A stretch of 64,000 nucleotides of DNA, taken from NCBI RefSeq assembly GCF_963259705.1, contig NC_081841.1, forward strand, positions 27,579,244 to 27,643,243, written 5' to 3'. Position 1 is the first letter of the stretch; each line of letters begins with the position of its first letter. This document shows, piece by piece, positions 10,519 through 23,606 of the stretch. The notes beneath the pieces are model-generated. The model worked only from the letters and a program-made list of their open reading frames with translations. It searched no databases and was not told the origin of the DNA. Source of the stretch: Myotis daubentonii (Eukaryota; Chordata; Mammalia; Chiroptera; Vespertilionidae). Position numbers and translations under genes: made by a program.

Positions 10519-13500
10519 CTGAAAAATGCCAAGACATGATATTTAGATTTGGAGTCCACCCCTGGAAGTCCTAAATCTACCTGCAGTTTTTGTTTTATGA
10601 ACTCTTTATATGGAATTTGTTTCCTATTGATATTGTACACAGAATGGTGAAACACAGAATTCAGCTCTTTTGAATAGGCAAGACCTTTCCCAAAACTCTT
10701 TTGCAGTTCTATCTCCACGACTATCTTCTAAAAAGCATCCCAACTCTGTCCACTGAGTCCTCATATGCCTTTGCTCTTAATCAAATCCAGTGGAGCCCAA
10801 AGAGTTTTTATTCAATAGGAATAATAGAGACATAGAAAGGAAGAACATTCAACTTGCCTTCCCTATAGTCTCACACTTACCAGCCTTTTCCCTTTTAGGA
10901 ATCCATCACAAAAGTTTTGCACGCGCTCTATTGAAACTTCTGTCACGTGAAGTGTATCCCACTCCTCATCTAGAGTCCGGTAAATTGCCAAAGCAGGCAG
11001 TTCAGATTTCTTTAGTTTGAAAAATGATATCACCTTCCCATTTTCCTTCACACCACTGTCCACCAGAATAAAAAGTATCTGCAGTTGGAGAAGTTTGAAA
11101 GAGAAAGATCTATCTGAGGCCCTGAGGAGAAAGAGGTACCTTGTAATGGTAGCAGTTTATTCTGATTGAATTTATGGTTTGTGCCACACAATTTAAATCT
11201 CAATGGACTCAGAATGGCTTTGTTCTTGCTTTGAATTGCTTAAGTATTTTACCCCTTTGACCATATTGATTCAATTTTAAGAACACAGACTTGGAAGATA
11301 CTTCAGTGATTAACTTTAGTGATTAACTAAGTAGAGCCTAATGGTTAAAAGTGGAGAATAAATTTTAAATTTTGCTCCTGGTACTTTTTAGCTGTGTGAC
11401 TCAGAGCACATTACTCGACCTCTCTGAGACTCAGTGCTCTCATGGGCAAAGTGGGCTTTTGTTGGGGGAGATTAAATGAGAGGATGCATTTAGTTTTTGG
11501 CATACAGCAAGTGCTTGACAAATGTTAACTATATTTTTTTTATGATAAAATCAAATTCTCTACCAAAAGTAGAAATCTTCTTTATAATATTTTGGTTAGA
11601 GGTAAACTTACAGTGTTATAGAAACAACCACCAGAAGTCAGCTTTAATCATCAGACAGTTCTTACCATTGAACAGGTCATGTAGTTCAATATAGTAACCT
11701 TGAAGGTGCTGAAGTTTTCCTTTTAAGTGATATTAAATAGAATTTCACAGAGTAGGGAAGAGAAATAAATAAATATTTATTATCCATTAGGCACCAGGTA
11801 CTGGACATTCATTAAGCACCAAGTACATGAAAGGTGTTTGATATGAGAAATAAGTCCTGAGGTCTAAAAATGTAAGGGATCATGGCAAGGAGAAAAATAT
11901 TGTAATACGTAGTTGATTTTTATTTTCACTTCTCAATGTAGAAAAAAAACCAATAGACTTTACCACTAATGGAAGATATAATTATACAGGTCTTAAATAG
12001 TACAAAATATAACATCTTTAATTTTAAATCAGAGTAATGTGATTTATTATGTCCCAGTTAATATTTTATCTCTTAACCATACTAGTTTTTCTTATTTACC
12101 TCTTTTCCCTAATCCTGTCTTCCTTTTTCTACTGGCCTGGTGCTGAGTTTTCAAAAGGATGTCTCCCAAAGCAGACTTACCTTCCCCTGGAAGAGCTTAG
12201 CTGCCTTGTGGTATCTGTGCAAGCTTTCTTCATACTCTGGGGAGACCTTGTCCATCATCAGGAGAAGATGAATCTGAACCATGCTATTAAATAGGCCAAT
12301 CACAGTCTGGCAAATTGAAATGCATTATAGTAGAATGAAAGAGAGAGGGAGAAAGCAAAAACCATTAGTGGCCACCCAGGGAATAGGTGAACTACAACAT
12401 AAATGAGAGCTGTTCATCCATAACACAAATGGTAACTAGTCTCTAAGACGGCTGTCAGTAAGGTTCACCCTCTGGTTCTCATGCAACTGTGCTGATCCCT
12501 TTCCCCTACACTGAGTAAGGCTGAATGGAGTATCCAAGGGCATATTGCAGAAATGATGGAGTGTGACTTCCAGTGTTGTCATAAAAGACATCATGGTTTC
12601 TGCCTTGCTCTCGCTTATATTACTCACTCTGGGGAAAACCAGCCCCAAGGTTGGAGAAATCCACAGGGCAAGGGACTGAGGCTTCCTATTAACAGCCAGC
12701 ACTGATTTGCCAGTCTTGTGATCGAACCATCTTGGAAGCAGACCCTCCAGCCCCAGTCACACCTTCAGATGACATTGCCTCCCTGATCAATGATTGTAAC
12801 TGCACAAGACACCCAGATCAAAAGCAGAACAATTCTACCTAGTTGCTCCCTCTCAGTCTAGCCACTACCAGACTGTTGACCCACAGAATCTGTGTCTAAT
12901 AAATTTTTACTGGTTTAAGCTGCCAAGTTTTGGGATAATCTATTATGTATCAATAGACAGCAGATATACCATGTACTATACTAGTCACTTTGACTACATT
13001 TTAGTAGTGCATTCTTTGAGTGCCTATTATTTGCTGTGCACTGTTTTCAGGTTTCTACATAACAACTTATTTAATCCTCTAAGTCCCAGTTTCATAAATG
13101 AGAAAATTGAAGCAAAAACTCTACCAAAGTCACATAAATGGTGGACTTGGATTAATGCCAAGCCGTCTGACTCCAGGGTCTGTGCTCTTAACCATCAGGA
13201 TGTACTGCCTCATCCACAGCTGATTACAAAGCCCCAATCTGAACCAGTTCAACCCTCCGTGTGATTGAATCAGTCTACTTTGGGTCAGCAATACAATGAG
13301 CTTTTCAGGAGATCAGAGCTGTTGGCCCCTTTTTGCTGACTCACCAGGAAGCTGTCAGTGATGAAGGGGGTGGGATAGCCCTGAGCCAGAGTGAGGAAAG
13401 GAGGGGGTGAAACCAGGGCACTGCTTCCCTTCATTTCACTTTCCTGAAATAGTGCTACAGGTGTCTTTATTTTAAATGAATCCCATTCCTTTCCACCTCT

Positions 13501-16500
13501 TCCTTTAAAATACAGAAAGCATTGCTGTAAAACCAGCATGTACACAGGAAGAGAGAGTATGGGGGTTAATGAACCATTGGGCAGAGTCCCAGGACAGTGG
13601 GATGGGGAGCAACTAGGTAGAGTTTTTCTGGAAGCTGTACATTGCTCCATAGAGATTCTCTAGCTCTCCTGCCCAACATGTTGACAAAGGAGGTCCAATG
13701 AGTTCTTTTCCCCAAATTTCTTCCTATAGTTTAAAACCAGTTCTTAGATTTTAAATTGGAGAGACTTGGTGTTAAAGAATTGTCTTTTGTTTGATTAGAT
13801 TCTGCTACTTAAATTTAGAGCATGCATCTATCCTCCTAGAGCATACATAGAGGATGATTCTTCGGAAGAGTCAAGAAATCATAACTAAGGAGTTAAAAGG
13901 TACCGTTGTCTTAGCAGAAGGGATTGGACATATCAGAAGTGATTAGTTTAATTCTAATAGACACAGCCTGGTTTTTCACCTTGAAGCCAAGGATTGAGTA
14001 TGTGCATTAAAAGTGCATAGCAGGCCAGACACGTGGCTGTGAGTTTCTGCCCAGTTGCTACTGATGCAAACCTTGCACTGGAAACAGCTAAGAAATAGCT
14101 ATGTAGTGTGGGCAGGTCTCTAAGTGAGAAAAGTACTGCTTTTGAGAAATGAAGACGTTACAATAAAAGTTAAACTTGCTTCTCTAAAGAAATTCTTATT
14201 TAATTTCTTCTTGATGTGGATTGCCTTCACTACTAATGTGAAACTTAAAAAAAAAGGGTATTATTCTCTAAGATAAGAGATGGACTGGGCATAAAAACTC
14301 AGGAAGGCTAGTCTTTGCCCCTGCCTTAGTTAGCCTGCAGAACTCCAGGACCCTGAGCCCATAAACTCAGAGATCATAAAATCAAATTTTCTGGTTCCAC
14401 ATGCACTCTTGGAATCTCTGTAGACACAATGGTGAGAACGACGATGGTCGAGAAAAACGCCCTTTTAATTATTGCTGCCAACACACCCTGGGTGCACATG
14501 TTTGAAATCTTAGCAAACGTGGAAATGGAGTCACCACTCCATGGAGACAAACATGGTGTGAGAGGGGGGCAGGAATTTAGTCAACAGGAAAAGGGGTGTT
14601 TTCCACTGAAGGCTGTGTAGGGCAATGGAAAAAACACAGGAATCAGTCAGACACAGACAGACCAGTCAAGAGAAAAGCAGGGGCAAGTGCAGAGGGCTGT
14701 CTCTGAAGCTCAAATTGCTAGGCATATGGCTTTGAGGAAATTACTTCACTTTTCTGAACTCCCATTTCCTGCCCTGTAAAATGGAAATAGACAATGTGAA
14801 CGAATGTATCATGAATTAAAGTTTCTGCCTTTAACTATGCCTTTTCTACTTACTATGTGATCTTGAATAAGTCAGTTGGATCTTGAATGTTCTGCTCTAT
14901 AAAATGGGCATAATAATTCCCTCTCTTCTACCTCAAAAAATCAATGGAAGGATCAAATGAGAATATGGTGGGAAAGGGCATTGTAAATTCTAAAAATCAT
15001 GACATGCACATATAATACTGTGATTAGAGAATGCACAGCGATTCTAAGCTGATGTAGATCACTAGAAATTCATACTCCATGATCTCTGTAGGGGAAAATA
15101 AAAGTCAGGTCATATAAAGTAATTCTATAAGCTGTAGAGTGTTAGAAGGCCAGAAGATTATCAGGACAGGTTGACCAACACCTCTACCCAGGCTACATAC
15201 AGCATGCAACACTACGAGAAAACAAACCTAGAAAGAAAGCTGAGCCACCATGAGGATCTAGGTACCCTCAAACCCATGAGCTTCTGGGTTGATGCAGGTG
15301 GTGCCAGAACTGGAACTGTTAATTACTGGCCCACCAGGAGGTAGGCACAAAAAAAGGGAAGAAATGCATAAAAACGTTTATAGAAATTTTATATAACTGT
15401 GGCACCCAAATATGTGACCAATAGGCTTTATTTTAAAAGTGTTTTGCTGCCCTGACCGGTTTGGCTCAGTGGATAGAGTATCGGCCTGCAGACTCAAGGG
15501 TCCCAGGTTTGATTCCAGTCAAGGGCATGTACTTTGGTTGCAGGCACATACCCAGTGGGGAGTGTGCAGGAGGCAACTGATCGATGTTTCCAACTCTCTA
15601 TCCCTCTCCCTTCCTCTCTGTAAGAAAGCAATAAAATATATTTTTTTTAAAAAAAGGTTTTTGCCTATTAATTTATTTTATTACATTTTATGAAAGTATT
15701 GGCTCCTCATGCGGTAGGGGAAAAAATAGACCTTCAACACAGATTGCAATCTTGTTTGGGGAGTGTGGTCTAGATAGAGTGTTGCTGGGATCAGAGTTGC
15801 CTTCGTGGAACATTCTCAGGCAGCAAAACTCAGAGGTTTTTGAATCAGTCACCTTAACTTTGCACTGTGGCTTTCTTCCTTCTTAATCATGTGATAGGGC
15901 ATTTAACTTTTCTGCTTCTTTCTTTCTTGAAAAGGGTCAAGTCTCTCAACCTGAAAGGTGTAGTAAGGATGACAACATAAACAACTAGGTGTTCAATTGA
16001 TTGCAGCTATTATTGGTCAAAGGATCAGAAACCTGAAAGAAAAGATCTCTGCTATGAAGACAAGTCCACCCCCCTCTCTAACTCCCCCCCCCCCCCCCAC
16101 ACACAGGGTCCTTAGGACTATTGTTTACCGCAGGATTGTACTCTGTCACAAAGTGGAGACTGTTGATCTCAATAAAACGGCTTAATCTGGTGTCATCAAT
16201 GTTTTCAATGTCTTCACTCTCTAAATTCAGTTGTTCATTATCCACCTGCATAACACAGAAATAATAATTGTCACTGTTCTCTTTATTTGTTCATTGACAA
16301 ATGTTTCTGGAATATCTACCACGTGACAGGCACTGACTACAGCTCCAAAACCAGAAAGGTAAATAGGAAATGTTCCCTGCCCTGAAGGACACCCTGTCCT
16401 GTGGGATACAAAGTGAACAGACATGCCCACAGGAGGTAGCAAGTGTCATCACAGGGGAATCACAGGCCCATGTGTCAACTGAGGAAGAGCAGGAATGCTT

Positions 16501-19500
16501 TCAGGAAGAGGTAGCTCCATTGGAAGGCATCCATAAATGTGACATATAGAGTATCTTATCATTCAGTTCAAAATGTTAACATTTCTGTTCTTATTTCTTC
16601 TCTAAACTTCTGTTTATTTAGAAGTGTATTTTATAATTTGAAAGTAAGATTTTCTGGTTATTTACTTGTTATTAATTTCCAGCTTAAGTTTTACATTTTA
16701 TATCTTTTGTCAACTTCTCTATATATTATTATATATGTGCTTAAAATTGTGTATACTCTACAGTTTTTGGGTGTACTATTCTGTATATGCACCTGTGGTC
16801 ACATGGTTAATTGTATAGTTCAAGTTATCTCTATTCTTATTGCTTTTTTAAAACCAGTTTATTCTATTAGAGAGAAATGTTAAAATCTTCCACTATGATT
16901 ATAGATTTAACCATTTTTCTTACAATTCTGCCAGTTAGTCTGTCTGTATATTCTCAGGTGATGCATTAGATTAATGAAAATTTAGAATTCTTAAAATTTC
17001 TGGGTAAGTTGAAACTTTATCATTATGAAGGTCATTCTTTTTTTTTTTTTAAATATATTTTATTGATTTTTTACAGAGAGGAAGGGAGAGAGATAGAGAG
17101 TTAGAAACATCGATGAGAGAGAAACATCGATCAGCTGCCTCCTGCACATCTCCTACTGGGGATATGCCCGCAACCCAGGTACATGCTCTTGACCGGAATC
17201 GAACCTGGGACCTTTCAGTCCGCAGGCCGACGCTCTATCCACTGAGCCAAACCGGTTTCGGCTATGAAGGTCATTCTTTATCTCTAAGGATGCTTGTCTC
17301 AATGGCTACTTTGTCTAATATTAATATACTTATTCCAGCTTTCTTTTGGAAATGTTTGCATGGTATATTTCTATCCTCTTTATATTTTACTTATATTATT
17401 GTGTCATTATGTTTAAAAATAATGTATCCCTTATAAAAAGCACAGTTATATTTTAAAATCCAGTCTATATTTAATTGGATTCTTTTTGTAATGTAATTGC
17501 TATATTTAATTAAATATTCATTTCCCATTGGCTCTCCCAGTTCCAAATTCATTTGATTCATTTCTTGCCTATTTTGAACTGGTTGAGTGCTTTGTATTAT
17601 TCCTTCTTTCCCTTTATGGGTTTGGAAATTGCACAGGCTTTAATTATTCTTTTAGGGATTACCAGCTTGCATTCTACAATATGCATTCTTTACTTACCTG
17701 AACCTAATATTAATTGGAAATTTTACCCTCTTCTTGGGCAATGTACAGTAGAACATTTTAGCACAGTTTGTCTCTTTCCAACTCCACTCCAGTTGTGTTT
17801 TAATTCTAAATCTCACAAGACATTATCATTATCCTATATAATAAAAGGGTAATATGCAAATCAACCGGTCACTATGACATGCAGTGACCATAAGGGGGCA
17901 GACGCTCAATGCAGGACCACAAGCTGGGCTGATGGCTGGTGAGCGCAGCAGCATCCGCGGCAGCACTAAGGAAGTCTGACTGCAGCTTAGGCCCACTCCC
18001 GGGGGGCAGGCCTAAGCCGCAGTCAAATATCCCCCAAGGGCTTCCAGGCTGCTAAAGGGCACAGGCTGGGCTGAGGGGGCCACCCCCCCACCCCACACCC
18101 CCCAGTGCACAAATATTGTGCACCAGGCCTCTAGTTGTTATATAGTCAACATACATTTACATTCATGCATATATTTACATATTGTTTCTTTTCATTTCTT
18201 CCTGCATTTTTGAACTTTGCTTCTATTTGGAATTTTTTCTCTTAACCTAGAACACATTTTGATATTTCCTTTAGCATGAAACAGTTCTGTTGGTTGACAT
18301 AGTCTCTCAGTTTTGGTTGTTTCAAATATCTTTAATTAACCTTTGTTTTTGAAGGCTATTTTAGCTGGGTGTAGAATTCTAAGTTGACAATTTTCCTTCA
18401 GTTTTTTGCAAGATATACTTCTTTATATTCTGCATCCCACTCTTTCTTTTGAGAAGTCATCTGTGAACCTTAATATTACTTCTTTGAGATTACTTTGAGG
18501 ATAATTTCTTTTCTCTGATTTAAGATCTTTCTTTTTTTCTTTGAGAGTCAGCCATTTTATGATATGGCTAAGAGAAGATTAGCCATACCATATATAATAT
18601 ATGTATGTCTGCAAGTGTATGTATATTTTTATATTTATATTTGATAATCTTAATCTAATTTCAGGAATTGAGGTAACTTGAATCTGTGCTGCACCCCTTG
18701 GTTCATTGTTATCTTTAGGGTATTGTTCTTTAGCATCTAAGTGGGCAAAGGGTATTTTACTAGATCTACCTCCTACTTCTTCTTCTGAGCTCTAGACTTC
18801 AGCATTTGCTTTTAGGGCTCTTTGAGGGTCTCAAAAATGCTAATAAAGCTCTAAGTCTCTCGGCTGCTTCTTCTAGAACTTGCAAAAGCCTCCCAGATGA
18901 AAAGCACCCCAAATACATGATTTACCTCTTGAGTTTCCAGCGGTTCTCAACCTGTGGGTCGCGAACAATGAAAATACATCCAGCATATCAGATATTTACA
19001 TTACGATTCATAGCAGTAGCAAAATTACAGTTATGAAGTAGCAACGAAAATAATTTTATGGTTGGGGGTCACCACAACGTGAGGAACTGTATTAAAGGGT
19101 TGCGGCATTAGAAAGGTTGAGAACCACTGCTTCTTGATAATTCTTTAAAGCCCTTATTTTCTGGCCCAGCTTTTTAAAAAATTGCCTTTGGTGGAAGAGA
19201 TTGTCTAGTTATTGGATCTATTATCCCAGATTTGGTGGAGGGATTGTCTAGTTACCTGATCTAATATCCCAGATTTACATGTTTGAACTACCTTTCCACC
19301 ATACTCAGATATATTAAAAGATGGAGCTTTCTATGGCCAATCATTGTTCCCAGATTTTCTCATTCATCTCCCCCAGTCTATTCATGCACATGAAAACACA
19401 AGGTAATGCTTCCATCACCCATAGCAACTATGTCTACAAATAAAAATAATCAGGACTAGGTCCTGAACAATTCTGTTTCCTAAAACAATTTGGGCCACTT

Positions 19501-22500
19501 TTGAGATCTTTGGGCTATCAACCCTTGGAATCTCTTTTATCTCTTTCCCTTACATCTATTATCTTATGTAGGTTCTACCCAATCAGATCTTGCCAAGGAT
19601 CAGAATCATTCTTTACCTCAAATTATGTTCTCCCAATCTATCCAGCAAAGCCAAAGGTAAGTATTATTTTAGTTTATAAATGAGGGAATTCAAGCAAAGG
19701 TAAATTAAAGTCACTGAGCAGTAGAGTCCAAGTTTGTTCTTTTTTTTTTTTTTTTTTTTAAATATATTTTATTGATTTTTTACAGAGAGGAAGGGAGAGA
19801 GATAGAGAGTTAGAAACATCGATCAGCTGCCTCCTGCACATCTCCCACTGGGGATGTGCCCGCAACCCACGTACATGCCCTTGACCGGAATCGAACCTGG
19901 GACCTTTCAGTCCGCAGGCCGACGCTCTATCCACTGAGCCAAACCGGCTTTGGCCAAGTTTGTTCTTTATTGTCATCCCTATCATGACTCTATTGTTTGT
20001 TTTTTAACTTCTTTAGTTTAAGCTGGCTTCCCATTGAGTTATTTAAAAGCAATATGGACCTCCAAAAAGCTCAATGCACTCTTTATGATCAATTTTATGA
20101 ATTCTTGGAATATCTGGTCATTCTTTTATAATCTATTTGTTTGCAAATTATTTGTTGAACGCCTTGTATATGTTAGGCACTGAGGCACAGACATGCTGAC
20201 ATTCACTCAAATAGCAATTTAATCACTTAATTCATGAAGGGTGTAAGAGATCTTTCCTTCCTATCTTTGCAACGTTGTGTTTTTTTTTCCAGTTTCTTCG
20301 TATTTTATTTACTTTTTATTCTATTTAGTTAAACTAAAAAGGTCCAAAACCAGTTTAAACACTGTTTTTTAATCACTTTAATTTACTGATTTTGGGAGGG
20401 GACTGTTTTCACAACTTCAGTTTATCAACTGAATGCTGAGGTGCAGAAAAAAAAAATCATCAAAACCACAGGATATTTTAATTGCTTTAAAATCCATAAA
20501 GTTCCGAGTAGAAAGCTCGGGGCAGAAATATACAAGCAAGAGAAAAAGTCTTCTTAGGTGGAGTCCTTGCCCACCCTACTACCATTCCCATCCCCAAGTC
20601 AGTAAGAGTGAGGAGAGAAACAAAATGAGCTCATTGATCTTTGCTGCTTAAGGCTGGGTTTGAGAGCTGGCATGCCTTTCCTACTTACGTGTTTGCTAAT
20701 TACAAACATCCAAATCATCATCATTATTATAATCAGGGCCTTTTTACTACTTAATATGTCTAAATACTTCCTGATTATTTTTCTAGGAACTTGGAGATCT
20801 GGTGCCTGCACTTCAGCTGACATGGCTGTGCTCTGGGCCAGGAGCCCCTCCCTCCGGCACTCTCTTCCAGGCAGTCCCTCTCATTTCCCAGAACAGGGAA
20901 AACAGGAAGCGCCGCTTACATTAGGCGTTTCTGGACTTCAGGAGCTCAGTATATTGGAGGTAGAAGATATTAAATGATAACATTCTCTAAGAAGGCCAGA
21001 GCTTTACTAAAAACCACCCTCCTGAAGTCTATCCAGTTTGTAGCACTTCTTTTACGGAAACATGCCTGACTATTTCATTATTTCTTAAACTAATAAACTC
21101 TGGAGCATTCATGTGTAGGGGTCTTGGAAAGAACATTTGAACAGGAAATCTCCCTTCTGTAAAGGAAATTATTTGCATAATGTTCTGGAAAGAAAAATCT
21201 GACCCTGGAACTAAGAGTTGAGAAAAAAAACAAAAACCCTTTTATGTATTTTTCCAGTTTTTGGAAAGAATTTTACTGGAGATATCATATTATTTTTTTC
21301 TCCCCAAGTAAATAGACACCAGAAGAAAAATAGAAACAGTAAGCCAGAAGGATTACCACCTTAAAATATAATTTTGAGTTTTCCCTAAGAATATTTGAAA
21401 TGAATTATTTTGTTTTAGATACTGCTTATACTAGTATCATACCAATAGATTTAATCATTCCTTTTCTGTTGATTAGTATTTCAACAATATTCCCTTCAAT
21501 TGCCATGCATTTCTCTAATTTACAACCCAGTTTTTCATAAAATGCATTAAAGTCATCTTAGTTTTTACGCCACAGTTACAATATTAAATATCTTGCATCG
21601 CACTGAGAAGTCACTTGTTAAACAAATGCCCTCATGTCTTGGTTTCTTTTTATAAGCTGCTTAGCTTACATTATGTTGAATACATATATTCTTTGGAAAA
21701 ACATTTAATCATTTGGTATATATTACTTCTTGCATTCATTATCACTTTATTTTTATGTAGTCCTCCTTCTGATTATTTGGCAAGGTGCATTTCTTATAAT
21801 AAGTATCCAACAAATAACTGTAAAGGGAATAACAGAATGCCTCTACTGTGTTTCCATTACTATCCCAGTGGAGCAAAGTTAGGCTAATATGTTTTTTAAA
21901 AATAGAAGTGATTGAGAAAACCCAAAGCAGATTAAATGTTCAAGTAATATCTGAAATTCCGTCTTAGTACCAAGACTATGTCTCTGTGAGGACAACGATA
22001 AGTTCTGCTGGAGTGAAGGGGAAAATAAGACATTTGGGGGGCTAGCTATCTGAATCTGTGCCGGTAACCTGCCTTCTGACATACATCCATGCTTGCTTGC
22101 CGATAAACTCCATTCTTATCAAACTTTATTCTTATCTGTGATGCCTGTCCTGCCCTGCAGAACCTGTTTCCTGGAATACTACCATTGTACAGAGACTATA
22201 AACCATGAACCATATACAATCCCCGAAGGGGCCGGTGCCAGTGCTGGCAAGCCTCTGGTTGTGATCTCACTTCTCCCATCCCAACTCATGGGGAAGCCTG
22301 ATCCATATTTTGGGGACAAAGGAACTAAGAGTATAAAGGGAAAGCTTCGTCCCTATCCATCACTCAGGATTTGGAGACTGACTCCCCTGAGTCACGGCAC
22401 TAGTGCAATCTGCAATAAAGGCAACTTTTCTGAATATTCTCTGAGTGTCCGGCTGATTAGTTCTCCTGCGCTGCCTGGCAGCTTATCTGTGTGGAGGCCC

Positions 22501-23546
22501 TGCAGTCACACTCACACAAGGCAAGCTGCCATACATCACCCACAGGCTATCATACAGGACTTGTTATTGTCCCATTTTACATAATTTTTTTCCTGATAAT
22601 ATTTATCTAATCAGCTTGCATTATTTCTGAAAAGTGATGCATTCCATGAATATAGGTAGCATTTGCTGGTCTCTCATTTTTATGCACCAATATTTAAAGC
22701 GTCTGGTAATGTGAACCATTATAGTCCTATCATGTCTTCATTTATTACTGTTTTAATTTACCTCTACATATATTCTTGCAGTTGAAAATAATATATGTGT
22801 AAATTCTGAAATTTTCTTGACAAAATATGTAATGTCTAGATTAAATCTTGAGAAATAACCCTGGGGTTTGATAAGTAGTGCCAGTGGGATAGAGAAATGT
22901 TTTAGGAGAAAGTGGTTACAGAAGCAGGCTTTTGAATGAGGTGAATCTAGGAGTAAAAACAAACCATGTTTGCCCTAGCCGGTTTTGCTCAGTGGATAGA
23001 GCATCGCCCTGCTGGCTTCAATTTCCATCGAGGGCACATGTCCAGGTTGCGGCTCAATCTGCAGTGGGGGCAGTACAAGAGGCAGCTGATCAATGATTCT
23101 CTCTAGTCATTGATGTTTCAATCTCTCTCTCTTTCACCCTTCTTCTCTGAAATCAATAAAAATAAACAAAAAAAGCAAAGATTTTTTTCAGGAATAAGTG
23201 CTTTAGAAAGTCGCCGTAGTATGGTACAGAAGGTGTGCTTTGATGACAACAACACAGAGTATGAATCAGATATCTGTCGTGTTATAGTTGAGAGACTTTG
23301 GACAACTGAATCAACCTCATGGAACTTTAGTTTCCTTATTGATAATGCAAGGATGACAGTAATTACTTCATTTAATTTTTGTGAGAATTAAATGGTAGAA
23401 CAATGGAAAACATCTCGCATAGTGCCTATCGTAAATTAGGCACTGAAACAAACAAACAAACAAAATGTAAATCTAAGATAAAAGTAGGTACCAGAAAATT
23501 TGCAGCATTTCACGTTTCCCAATGTAAAGTAGATTAATTTTGGTTG

Positions 23547-23606
<60 letters not shown>

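Larger units (their letters stand above)
16540..18560 (-). mobile_element. LINE-1 fragment (reverse), interrupted by a VES SINE and a Helitron
   Basis: The plus strand reads as the reverse complement of LINE-1 ORF2: 'gttaaaatcttccactatga', 'ggtcattctttatctctaag', 'tttagctgggtgtagaattc'. The pieces are 16540-17040, 17263-17831 and 18135-18560. Old and full of stops. Confidence 0.8.

Noticed and set aside
22093..22584. 163-codon plus-strand reading frame
   Set aside because: It runs across the TATA box and polyadenylation signal of a probable LTR and has no similarity to a viral or host protein.
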